DNA of 64,000 nucleotides from Tepidisphaeraceae bacterium (lineage in GTDB: Bacteria > Planctomycetota > Phycisphaerae > Tepidisphaerales > Tepidisphaeraceae): positions 124,001 through 188,000 of the forward strand of contig DASYHQ010000018.1 in assembly GCA_035998445.1 (NCBI GenBank), written 5' to 3'. The notes beneath the pieces were generated by a model. The model was given only the letters and a program-made list of their open reading frames with translations. It had not been told where the DNA came from and made no database searches. Positions within the stretch are counted from its first letter, which is position 1. Each line of letters starts with the position of its first letter. The position numbers and the translations under genes were made by a program. Below are positions 8,916 through 18,181 of the stretch, in pieces.

Positions 8916-10640
8916 ATGGGCGAGCAACAACCAGAGCATCTGCATTTGACCGACTTCATGGATCTGCCCACGCTGCAGGAGATCCAGGACAGCTTCGCGG
9001 CCGTCGCGTCGGTGCGCGCCACCATTACGGATGCGGATGGGAAGATCCTGACGTCCCCCACGCCGACGAAGGAGTTCCTGCGCCGCCAGGGCGCGATCGC
9101 CGACGCCGAGGAGCGCGACGTCGCCGACGGTCCGCAGCGCGAGGGGGGCGAGTACGTCGCGCCGATCATCGTCAACAACCAGCGGCTCGGCACGATCCGC
9201 ATGAGCCCCAACGGCACGATCGGTGGGCTGGACGACGAGAAGGCCCGCGCGCTCGGTGAGAAGTTCGGCTTGGACGCCCGCCAGATGAAGGCGCTGATCA
9301 GCCAGCTCACCCGCTCGGCCCGCACGCGGCCGGCGGCCATTCAGTTCATGTTCCTGCTGGCCAACGCGGTGGCGCGCATGTGCTTTCAGGAGTATCAGCT
9401 GCGCCAGCGCATCCACGAGCTGACGGCCGTCTACAACGTGACGATGATGCTCGCCGACGCGCGCGACCTGCAGCGCGTGCTCGACCGCACCGCCAAGATC
9501 GTGTGCGAACTGATGGACGCGAAGGCGTCGTCGATCCGGCTCATCGATCGCGATAAGGACGAGCTGGTCATCAAGGCCGTCTTCAATTTATCGCAGCAGT
9601 ACCTGAACAAGGGCCCGATCCGCATGAGCACCGCCGAGATCGATCGGCTGGCGCTGAGCCCGCAGGGGGCCGAGTACGTGCGCGACATGACCGACGACCC
9701 GCGCGTGCAGTACCCGCAGGAAAGCCGGCGCGAGGGCGTGGTGTCCATGCTGTCGGTCGGCATGCGCTATAAGGGCCGGCCGATCGGCGTGCTGCGCGTC
9801 TACACGGAAAAGGAGCAGTCGTTCAGCCCGCTGAAGATCGATCTGCTGAAGGCCGTCGCCGCCCAGGCCGCGGCGGCGATCGAGAACGCGCGGCTATTGC
9901 AGGAGACGATCGAGGCGGAAGCGCTGGAAAAACAGGTCCAGATGGCGGCCGAAGTGCAGATGCGGATGATCCCGGACAAGCCGCCGATCCTGCCGAACGT
10001 ACAGCTGTCGTGCGTCTACGTCCCCTGCTTCGAGCTGGGCGGCGACTTCTACGACACGATCGAGCTGCCGGACGATAACGTCGGCCTCGTCGTCGCCGAC
10101 GTCAGCGGCAAGGGCGTGCCGGCGTCGCTCATCATGGCCAGCGTGCGCGCGGCGCTGCGGGCACAGGTGGACAACGTCTATTACCTGTACGAGGTCATCC
10201 GCCGGCTGAACCTCATGCTCTACCGCGACACGAAGCCGAGCGAGTTCGTGACGGTCTTCTACGGCGTGCTGGATGCGCGGGCCAGGCGCCTGACCTACTG
10301 CAACGCGGGCCACCCGCCGGCCCTGGTGCTGCGCAACGGTGAGATCATCGAGCTGGCCGGCGAGAACATGGTGCTGGGCGTCGACCCGAACGAGGAGTTC
10401 AAGCAGTCCTTCATGGACCTGCAGAGCGGCGACCTGCTGCTGCTCTACACCGATGGTCTGCCCGACGGCATGAACTTCCAGAACGAAACCTTCGGCCGCC
10501 AACGCGTCATCGACGCCTTCCGCAAAGGCGGCGACACCGCCGAGGTGGTCGCGCAGAACATCCTCTGGGAACTCCGCAAGTTCGTCGGCATGAGCAAACG
10601 CACCGACGACGTGACGATGGTCGTCGCCAAGATCAGCTGA
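8916..10640 (+). CDS. SpoIIE-type PP2C phosphatase with PocR-like and GAF sensor domains
   Basis: 574 aa. An N-terminal domain (about 15-150, starting LPTLQEIQDSFAAVASVRAT) looks like a PocR-type ligand sensor. A GAF domain (about 175-335), a linker coiled coil (QVQMAAEVQMRMIP) and a PPM/SpoIIE phosphatase domain (about 355-574) follow. Metal-binding acidic residues are seen in LGGDFYD, VADVSGKG, LYTDG and RTDDVTMV. Such proteins dephosphorylate STAS-domain anti-anti-sigma factors in partner-switching stress pathways. No STAS or anti-sigma kinase gene is adjacent, so the target must be elsewhere. ATG 8916 has no strong ribosome binding site. Confidence 0.92.
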   Translation: MGEQQPEHLHLTDFMDLPTLQEIQDSFAAVASVRATITDADGKILTSPTPTKEFLRRQGAIADAEERDVADGPQREGGEYVAPIIVNNQRLGTIRMSPNGTIGGLDDEKARALGEKFGLDARQMKALISQLTRSARTRPAAIQFMFLLANAVARMCFQEYQLRQRIHELTAVYNVTMMLADARDLQRVLDRTAKIVCELMDAKASSIRLIDRDKDELVIKAVFNLSQQYLNKGPIRMSTAEIDRLALSPQGAEYVRDMTDDPRVQYPQESRREGVVSMLSVGMRYKGRPIGVLRVYTEKEQSFSPLKIDLLKAVAAQAAAAIENARLLQETIEAEALEKQVQMAAEVQMRMIPDKPPILPNVQLSCVYVPCFELGGDFYDTIELPDDNVGLVVADVSGKGVPASLIMASVRAALRAQVDNVYYLYEVIRRLNLMLYRDTKPSEFVTVFYGVLDARARRLTYCNAGHPPALVLRNGEIIELAGENMVLGVDPNEEFKQSFMDLQSGDLLLLYTDGLPDGMNFQNETFGRQRVIDAFRKGGDTAEVVAQNILWELRKFVGMSKRTDDVTMVVAKIS

Positions 10641-10668
10641 CCCACAGAGACAGGGTGACCTCTTCTCT

Positions 10669-10800
10669 TCTGTAGGACAGGCATTCCTGCCTGTCTCTCC
10701 CCCCGTCTGCTTTTCCCCCGGTATTCGATTGTCTCTCGTCTGTGACACGGTCATTCTTGCCTGTCTTCGCCTTGCCGAGTGGGACGCACATTCTTGTCTG
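10669..10800. repeat. ACAGGCA/TGCCTGT intergenic hairpins
   Basis: Includes TAGGACAGGCATTCCTGCCT followed by CCCCCCGTC, then diverged copies (GACACGGTCATTCTTGCCTG). The same words recur at 11155-11255, 32775-32895 and 48215-48360. Together with the next two entries these fill the gene-free 10641-11277. Confidence 0.7.
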
Positions 10801-10830
10801 TCTCTCTTTGCGTTGCGCATCCATGAATGC

Positions 10831-11095
10831 AGAAGAGACGCGAAGTCGCGAAGGCGCGAAGCCAGACGCGAAGAAAGAGGGAGAGACGAACGCGACCCCG
10901 CTTTGCAACGGCGGTCTGGATAAGGCAAAACGCGAATCTATGCACCATTTTGCACCATTGTGCACCATCGGGTGAGGGTAAAGGGGTCCCCAACCTGTCT
11001 TGCTCGTCGGCTATTCAATTGTCAAAGAGCACACTATCCATCTCTACGCCCGCGCTGCGCGTTAGACGTCGGATTAGCGCAACGCCCTTCCTTTT
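10831..11095. repeat. 265-bp dispersed element, copy 1
   Basis: Aligns end to end with the reverse complement of about 48431-48690. Shared landmarks in order: CGCGAAGTCGCGAAGGCGCG at the left, two tandem TGCACCATT words, CGGCTATTC.(A/G)TTGTCAAAGA.CAC.CTATCCAT, GCGCTGCGCG and GCGCAACGCC.TTC. Identity looks roughly two thirds by eye. No long convincing reading frame is conserved, so it is more likely a non-autonomous mobile element or structured RNA than a gene. Confidence 0.7.
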
Positions 11096-11099
11096 CCTT

Positions 11100-11262
11100 C
11101 GCGTCCGCCTTCGCGCCTTCGCGCCTTCGCGTCTCTTCCTTCCTGATAAGAGAACGAGATACAGGCAAGCATGCCCGTGCCACAGAAGAGAGGCGAACGG
11201 GGGGAGAGAATACGGGGGGAGAGACAGGCAGGAATGCCTGTCCTACAGAAGAGCGGCGCGAA
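11100..11262. repeat. CTTCGCG-rich stretch and ACAGGCA hairpins
   Basis: CGCCTTCGCGCCTTCGCGCC simple repeats are followed by two CAGGCA...TGCC words. Similar CTTCGCG runs occur at 33505-33560, 48390-48420 and 48645-48690. No gene is visible. Confidence 0.6.
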
Positions 11263-11277
11263 CAACGCGGCGGGCCG

Positions 11278-11760
11278 TCATTCGTCGTCGTCCGAATCGT
11301 CGTCGGCCAAGCCGTGTTCCACGATGCCATCCAGATAGGCGTCGAGGTACTTGGTCACGAACAGATCGATCGCCCGCACGGTGTCGACATGGGTCATCCC
11401 CCAGACGGAGGCTTGCAGATGCTCGAATTCCGGGTCCATCTGCACCACGAGCACGTTGTCGACCGCCAGCACGGTGGGCAGTCGCTCGACGAGGGTTCCA
11501 GACAGCATGTTGACGCCGGGGCCGCCGACGCTGATCGCAGGGCGGGACTGCAGTTCCTCGTTGTTCAGGAAGAAAACGTCGCTGACGACCACCGGCGACA
11601 GCCGGGGCGACTGGCCGGGCGCCACGGCGGGCAGACGGGTGCGGAGGCGCTGGCGGACCTCCTCCTCAATGCGGTACGCGAGCGGGCGGTCACCCAGCTC
11701 GGCGGTCAGGCTGACGCCGGTGACGATCCAGAGCAGTGGGTCGGTATCGATGTCAGGCAT
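11278..11760 (-). CDS. Hypothetical protein, acidic C-terminus
   Basis: 160 aa, unrecognised. The start region LLWIVTGVSLTAELGDRPLAY, a proline-rich middle, a predicted beta-rich segment (VLAVDNVLVVQMDPEF) and a very acidic tail (DDDSDDDE) are seen. There is no signal peptide or membrane helix. It starts 22 bp after the stop of the HEAT-repeat gene on the same strand, so the two are probably co-transcribed. An intracellular partner or adaptor of the HEAT protein is possible but unproven. Confidence 0.7.
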   Translation of the reverse strand: MPDIDTDPLLWIVTGVSLTAELGDRPLAYRIEEEVRQRLRTRLPAVAPGQSPRLSPVVVSDVFFLNNEELQSRPAISVGGPGVNMLSGTLVERLPTVLAVDNVLVVQMDPEFEHLQASVWGMTHVDTVRAIDLFVTKYLDAYLDGIVEHGLADDDSDDDE

Positions 11761-11782
11761 GACGGGGTCCGGCCGAGCGAGC

Positions 11783-14086
11783 CTAAGCCATCGTGCGCTG
11801 CTGCACGATCGCGAAGTACTCGCGGTGGTCGGGCACGGTGGCGTTGCCGGAGGGGCGCGTGTTGGTCTTGGCGTTCAGTTCCTGCTGGAGGTCGCGCTCC
11901 ATCTCTTCCAGCCGGTTGTTGTACGGCCCGAGGCGCAGGCCCTTGAACGTCCCCACCAGCCGCAGCGCGCCGGCGAGGTCGCCGTTGGTGCGCAGCGCAT
12001 CGGCCTCGCGGCGGACCTCCTGGAAGACGGTGGGCATGTTGGCGGTGTCGCGGCCGATCGTGTCGGTGGCGAACCGCGCGGCCTCGGGGTACTGCACGCT
12101 CTTCAGCAGCGATTGCAGATACTGGCCGATCAGCGTCTCAACGACCGCGGGCGCCGGCTGATTCTGGGCGACCCAGAAGTCCAGCGCCGCCTTGAACGAT
12201 CCCGCGGCCTCACGGTGCTGGCCGACCTGTGCCTGCACCTCGCCGAGGTTCTGCTGTTCTAGCGCCAGGTCCGAATCGTTGGGTTGGCGGCCTTCCTGCT
12301 GCAGTTTGTCGACGAGCACCTTCAGCACGCTCAGCCGCAGCGCCGGATTTTGGCGGAACTGGTCGGCTAACTGCTTCAGGCCGCGCTTGTCACCGCTGGG
12401 CAACACGCGGTTGACGGACGCGCTGGCCGCGGCACGGATCTCGTCGTCGGGCTCGTCCGCGCGGTTCATGCGTCGCAGCAGCAGCGAGACGTAGTCGAAG
12501 CTGCCGACCGAGCCCATGGTGCGAACGGCCGCCAGCCGCACCTCACGCTCGGTGGTGGCCGGGTCGAACAGGTCTGACAACCGGTCGGCGGCCTTCGGGT
12601 CACCCACGACGGCCATCGCGTTCAGCGCGGCCACGCGGACGGTGCGCGCCTCGCGCGGGTTCAGCAACTGGATAAACGTGGGCGTGAGCGACGCGTCGGC
12701 GATCGGCGCCAGGGCGGTCACGGTGGCGGCCCGCAGCGTCTCGGCGCCGGCCTTGGCGGCGCGGCCGCGCAACACGGCGACCAGTCGAGTGCGCGCCTCG
12801 GTCGCAGCGGCCGGGTCCGTCTCGCGCATCGTAGCGCCCAGTTGCCCCATCGCACGAACGGCCACCAGCGCGATGGCGTCGGATGGGCTATCCAGGAACG
12901 GCAGGATCGACCCTGCCGCCCGCGCGTCGCCCACGAATCCAAGCGTCACCAGCTGCGCCATGAGCGCGTCGACGTGCGTCTCCTGCGCCAGTTGAACGCG
13001 CAGCGGCTCGATCGCCTCGCGGTCGTTCACCGCGCGCAGCGTCAACGCCACCTCGATGCGGACGGCCGGGTCGCTGTCGCCGACCATGGTCCGCATTCGC
13101 TCGCGCGTGGCCGGCGACGGCGCGTTTGCGCCGCGCGCGTCGTCCCCCACCAGCGAGGCGCCCAGCGCCCGCACGGTCGGGCTGTCGTCGGACAGATATT
13201 TGGCCAGAGCTGAATCCTTCTGTGCACGGGGCATGGCCAGGTACTGCTCGCTCATCACCAATCGCAGGCGCGTCGCCAGCGCCTGCTCGCGGCGCGAGAG
13301 CACGTCAGAGCGGTTGGCCCGGGATGCCAACACGGCGGCGCGGAACGCCGTGTCGTTCTGCTGGCCAGCCTCAGCCCACCAGCGCGACCAACGCTGCCCA
13401 TCGCGACCCCAATCGCGATGACCGGTGAGCACCCCGAGCGCCTCGGCGGCGGCGGCGCGGATGGCCTCGGATTCTAGATCGCTCTGCTGAAGTTCCACCA
13501 GCGCCGCGGCGGCACGCTTGTCGGTCAGCAGGCCCAGCGCGCCGATCACGGCGATGCGGGCCGCCTCGCGCTGCCGTGCGTCGGCACCGGCCGGGGCGTT
13601 GCGGGCGAACGTCACGAGGGCACGCAGCGCTTCAGGGTTGTCCTTATACGCAGCGAGCGCGCTGGCGACCGCGCCCGCCAGACGGACATCACCGCCCAGC
13701 AATTTCGTAAGGGGATCGACGAACGACTCGTCGACCGGCGGGTTGTCCGCCAGCGCGGCCGCGACGGCGATCTGGCCACGCACGTTGCTGGTGTCGGTCA
13801 GGACGGCCCGCAACTGAGCCATCGCCGCCGACGTCGCGCGCTCGGTGAGCCGGCGGGCAGCCTCGTCGCGCTGGCCCTGGGTGGCCACGGGGTCGTTGAT
13901 CGTCTGACCCAGCTGTTGAATATCGCTTTGGATTGCCTCGGGCAGCGGGCGGGCCGAGGGCGTGGTGGAGGCCGTAACTGCAGCGCCCGGCGAGGTTTCA
14001 GTGACCGCTTGACCCAGCGACACGATGGGCGTGGCCGCGCAAACCGCGGTTGCCAGCATCATCGCGTTGAGCCAGTCTCGTGCCAT
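11783..14086 (-). CDS. Exported HEAT-repeat protein
   Basis: 767 aa. Signal-like N-terminus (MARDWLNAMMLATAVCAATP) ending near SLGQA, then a long array of HEAT/PBS-type helical repeats (about 70-560), seen as repeated units such as AAALVELQQSDLESEAIRAA, PSDAIALVAVRAMGQLG and RTVRVAALNAMAVVGDPKAA. The C-terminal third has TPR-like helices. These scaffolds bind proteins; no catalytic motif is visible. ATG 14086 is preferred over 14122 because the signal peptide begins there. First gene of a two-gene unit with 11278-11760. Confidence 0.82.
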   Translation of the reverse strand: MARDWLNAMMLATAVCAATPIVSLGQAVTETSPGAAVTASTTPSARPLPEAIQSDIQQLGQTINDPVATQGQRDEAARRLTERATSAAMAQLRAVLTDTSNVRGQIAVAAALADNPPVDESFVDPLTKLLGGDVRLAGAVASALAAYKDNPEALRALVTFARNAPAGADARQREAARIAVIGALGLLTDKRAAAALVELQQSDLESEAIRAAAAEALGVLTGHRDWGRDGQRWSRWWAEAGQQNDTAFRAAVLASRANRSDVLSRREQALATRLRLVMSEQYLAMPRAQKDSALAKYLSDDSPTVRALGASLVGDDARGANAPSPATRERMRTMVGDSDPAVRIEVALTLRAVNDREAIEPLRVQLAQETHVDALMAQLVTLGFVGDARAAGSILPFLDSPSDAIALVAVRAMGQLGATMRETDPAAATEARTRLVAVLRGRAAKAGAETLRAATVTALAPIADASLTPTFIQLLNPREARTVRVAALNAMAVVGDPKAADRLSDLFDPATTEREVRLAAVRTMGSVGSFDYVSLLLRRMNRADEPDDEIRAAASASVNRVLPSGDKRGLKQLADQFRQNPALRLSVLKVLVDKLQQEGRQPNDSDLALEQQNLGEVQAQVGQHREAAGSFKAALDFWVAQNQPAPAVVETLIGQYLQSLLKSVQYPEAARFATDTIGRDTANMPTVFQEVRREADALRTNGDLAGALRLVGTFKGLRLGPYNNRLEEMERDLQQELNAKTNTRPSGNATVPDHREYFAIVQQRTMA

Positions 14087-14379
14087 CGGATCAGATCCAC
14101 CTTTATCGTTATCACGCGTCACGGAGGTGCCTGGGCCGATTATTATCGGCAGAACACCGCGGGTCGGTCCTGCGGAAGGTACCGGATTTCAATCCAATTC
14201 GGAAGATGACCGGCGCTTCCGTCGTCGGTCGACTTTCACTGCGACCCGGCTCCCAGCCGCGCCGCTGGCCGCGGGACCGCCGCACGTCGCAAGCAACGCG
14301 TGCCAATCGAAGCCTCAGGCGACCCAACACCCACTATCCCGGTTTGAGCCATCAGCCACTGATGGCCTTACCCACGAGT
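14087..14379. other. Intergenic stretch, no gene seen
   Basis: 293 bp between the HEAT gene start and the rluB stop. I see no convincing reading frame, hairpin or repeat. It presumably holds the promoter of the HEAT-repeat operon. Confidence 0.5.
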
Positions 14380-15339
14380 TCACATCCTGTTGTTCCGTGG
14401 CCGTCCCGCCCGGGCAGGCCGGCCTGACCGTGGACCGGGCGGTGCAGTCCGTAGACTAGGCGATGCCGAACGCGGACCAGACGGTGCCGACCGCGGCGCT
14501 CGCGGTGGCGCTTTGCGAGTGGTATGCGCTGCGGCCGCGCCAGTCTCAGCCCGCTTGGCGGCCCGTTCGTTGACCTCCTGACCGAACTTCTTCAGTTCCT
14601 TCACTTCGCGCGGCGTTAGCGCCCGCACGTGGCCAACATTCAGGCCTTCCAACGTCAGCGGGCCCATGCGCACGCGCGTCAGGTCTCGCACCTTGTGCCC
14701 CAGCTTGGCCAGCATGCGGCGGACCTGCCGGTTGCGACCTTCACGCAGCGTCACCTCTAGGACACTCGAATCGCGTCCACGTTTGACCACTTTCGCCATC
14801 GTGCGGGCGGTCTTGAAACCCGCCCCGGTTTCGCGGTCGGCCAGCCAGACACCTTTGCCCAGTTCTTCGATGACCTCCCCGGTCACGAACCCGTCGACCA
14901 CCGCCCGGTAGGTTTTCGGAACGCCGTACCGCGGGTGGGTGAGCCGGTTGGTAAGTTCTCCATCGTTGGTGAGGAACAGCAGCCCCTTCGATTCCGCATC
15001 CAGCCGCCCCACCGGATAGACCCGCGGGTGGCCCGGCGGCAGCAGGTCGATCGCGCGCGTCTGCTCGCCCTGGGCGACGTTCGTGCTGACCACGCCCTTT
15101 GGCTTGTTCATCAGCAGGTAGAACCGCTCGGTGGATTCCTTCCCCTCGCGCGAGACCAGCTTCACCGGTTCCTCGTCGACCGTCACCTTATCTTTGGCGG
15201 GATTGATGAGGATCGGCAGCTCGGTCATCGTCGTGCCGTTCACCGCGACGCGACCCTGGCGAATCATCTCTTCGACGCTCCGCCGCGAGGCGACACCGGC
15301 ATTGGCGAGTACTTTTTGAATGCGTTCTTTCACTTCCAC
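14380..15339 (-). CDS. rluB: Ribosomal large subunit pseudouridine synthase RluB-like
   Basis: 319 aa. N-terminal S4 RNA-binding domain (ERIQKVLANAGVASRR), then the RsuA/RluB catalytic domain with the Asp in VGRLDAESKGLLFLTNDGEL, the motif EVTLREGRNRQVRRML and the C-terminal LTRVRMGPL. It should make pseudouridine in helix 89-region 23S rRNA, though RluB, RluE, RluF and RsuA are close relatives. Odd: a 65-residue C-terminal tail rich in Arg, Ala, Pro and Ser, likely disordered and perhaps RNA-binding. Confidence 0.92.
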   Translation of the reverse strand: MEVKERIQKVLANAGVASRRSVEEMIRQGRVAVNGTTMTELPILINPAKDKVTVDEEPVKLVSREGKESTERFYLLMNKPKGVVSTNVAQGEQTRAIDLLPPGHPRVYPVGRLDAESKGLLFLTNDGELTNRLTHPRYGVPKTYRAVVDGFVTGEVIEELGKGVWLADRETGAGFKTARTMAKVVKRGRDSSVLEVTLREGRNRQVRRMLAKLGHKVRDLTRVRMGPLTLEGLNVGHVRALTPREVKELKKFGQEVNERAAKRAETGAAAAHTTRKAPPRAPRSAPSGPRSASPSLRTAPPGPRSGRPARAGRPRNNRM

Positions 15340-15408
15340 ATCTTAGCGGCGAAGGTCCGATAAGGCGAAAATGGATTTGTGAGGAGATACTGACCGTCCA
15401 TTCTCACC

Positions 15409-15690
15409 CTACAACTGCCACAGCAACACGAGGAAGATGCAGACGATCACCGTCACCACCGCCCACCGCGGAAACCGCCGACCCGTTTTGGCCTCTTCGA
15501 TGTAAGTCCCACATCGCGGGCAGCGCTCGGCTTGTTCGTAGACGCTGGCGCCGCAGCGCGGGCACTCCACCGTGTCTACCTCGTCATCGTCGTCGGCAAG
15601 GTCCGCGTCGGCGTCGCCGATGTCCGCATCGTCCGGACCTTCGTCGTCGTCCCAGTCGTCGGTGGTGTCTTCCGTATCCCGGCGGGCCAT
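15409..15690 (-). CDS. Small zinc-ribbon protein with C-terminal membrane anchor
   Basis: 93 aa. A very acidic first 40 residues (runs of Asp), then a double-CxxC zinc ribbon (VECPRCGASVYEQAERCPRC), then one transmembrane helix (AVVTVIVCIFLVLLW) at the extreme C-terminus. Starts 5 bp after the manA stop, so it is translated from the same message. Function unknown; the ribbon probably faces the cytoplasm. Confidence 0.8.
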   Translation of the reverse strand: MARRDTEDTTDDWDDDEGPDDADIGDADADLADDDDEVDTVECPRCGASVYEQAERCPRCGTYIEEAKTGRRFPRWAVVTVIVCIFLVLLWQL

Positions 15691-15695
15691 GACGA

Positions 15696-16727
15696 CTACC
15701 CCTCGCGTGTGGGAAACGTCACTTCCAGCCAGACGCAGTCGGCCAGCGTTTTGATGGTCGGGTTCTTCATCGCCGCCGGCAGCAGGACGGTGTCGCCACG
15801 GGAGATGGTGGTCGGTTCCTTGATGCCATCGACGCGTACCTCGGCCTTCCCTTCCAACATCATCCAGACCACCGGCTCGTCGTACGGCACCGCTTCCTCG
15901 ACGCCCTCGGTCATGCGGACTTTTTCGATCTGAAAGAACGGCGACTTCACCAGCCGGGTGACCGTGGTGAAATAGCCGGCCACGTGCGAGCGCGTCTGCT
16001 GCGTCTTGTCGACACCGCTGAAGTCGATGCACTCCATCGCCTGTTGCACGTGCAACGCCCGCGGCTTGCCGGTGGCGGGTTCGATGCGGTTGAAGTCGAA
16101 CACGCGGAACGTGGTGTCGCTTGGCGTCTGCACCTCGGCTACTAGAATGCCCGCGCCCAGTGCGTGCACCGTGCCGCTGGGCAGGTAGTGGCAATCGCCG
16201 GGCTTGATGGGGATGGCTTGGATCTTCGATTCGACGGTGCCGTCTTGGATCGACTTTTCGAACGCTTCGCGCGTGACGCCAGGCGCCAAGCCCTTCAGCA
16301 GCCGTGAGCCGGGATCGTTCTGCACAACGTACCACGCCTCGGTTTTCAGGTGCGCGCCGGGGTGCGCGTCGGCGTATGCCTGCGGGGGATGGACCTGCAC
16401 CGACAGATCTTCCCGCGCGTCGAGATACTTGATCAAAATCGGAAACTGACCGTGGTCACCCACCAGCGGCACATTGCCGGTGAGCGCAACGCCGTGCGCC
16501 GTCACCAGTTCGTGCAGCGTCTTCCCCGCCAGCGGGCCGTTGATGACAATCGCGCTCACCCAGCGGTCCGATCCGTCCACCACGCCCGGTGGGAAGTCGT
16601 AGATTTCCCAGCTTTCACCGACCTGCTTTTCGCTAGGCAGCGGTTTGCCGAGGACGGTCTCAATTTTTCGCCCGCCCCAGATCTTCTCGACGAAGCGGGG
16701 TTTGAACATCAAGGGGTAGAGGGACAT
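15696..16727 (-). CDS. manA: Mannose-6-phosphate isomerase, type I
   Basis: 343 aa cupin enzyme interconverting mannose 6-phosphate and fructose 6-phosphate. Zinc ligands and active site are recognisable in LSVQVHPPQAYAD (H113) and LKTEAWYV (E130). The start YPLMFKPRFVEKIWGGRKIE is typical of the short bacterial ManA. First gene of a two-gene unit with the zinc-ribbon protein. Confidence 0.95.
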   Translation of the reverse strand: MSLYPLMFKPRFVEKIWGGRKIETVLGKPLPSEKQVGESWEIYDFPPGVVDGSDRWVSAIVINGPLAGKTLHELVTAHGVALTGNVPLVGDHGQFPILIKYLDAREDLSVQVHPPQAYADAHPGAHLKTEAWYVVQNDPGSRLLKGLAPGVTREAFEKSIQDGTVESKIQAIPIKPGDCHYLPSGTVHALGAGILVAEVQTPSDTTFRVFDFNRIEPATGKPRALHVQQAMECIDFSGVDKTQQTRSHVAGYFTTVTRLVKSPFFQIEKVRMTEGVEEAVPYDEPVVWMMLEGKAEVRVDGIKEPTTISRGDTVLLPAAMKNPTIKTLADCVWLEVTFPTREG

Positions 16728-16755
16728 AGTGTTTCCTCGGTACGCCGTAACTCGT

Positions 16756-16832
16756 CATCCTGAGGTACTCCGAAGGATCGTCCCCCGTATTAGGTTACAA
16801 AGAGATCCTTCGGGATACCTCAGGATGACGAT
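16756..16832. repeat. TCATCCTGAGGTACTCCGAA inverted repeat
   Basis: Left arm TCATCCTGAGGTACTCCGAA, right arm ATCCTTCGGGATACCTCAGG; a short gene-free hairpin element. A related copy lies at 39560-39640 and a more distant family at 22911, 43655 and 45458. Confidence 0.7.
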
Positions 16833-16855
16833 CCTCTGGCTTGGTATGAACGATC

Positions 16856-16885
16856 GCGGCCTGGTTGCTCAAGCAACCAGGCCGC
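16856..16885 (-). terminator. Probable terminator of gap
   Basis: A 14-bp perfect stem, GCGGCCTGGTTGCT, with a 2-base loop lies 34 bp past the stop of the glyceraldehyde-3-phosphate dehydrogenase gene. The T-tract is poor, so it may be a processing or stability hairpin instead. Confidence 0.55.
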
Positions 16886-16918
16886 GCATCAATTCATCTT
16901 CCGTAGGCCCAGTCAAAC

Positions 16919-18181
<1,263 letters not shown>
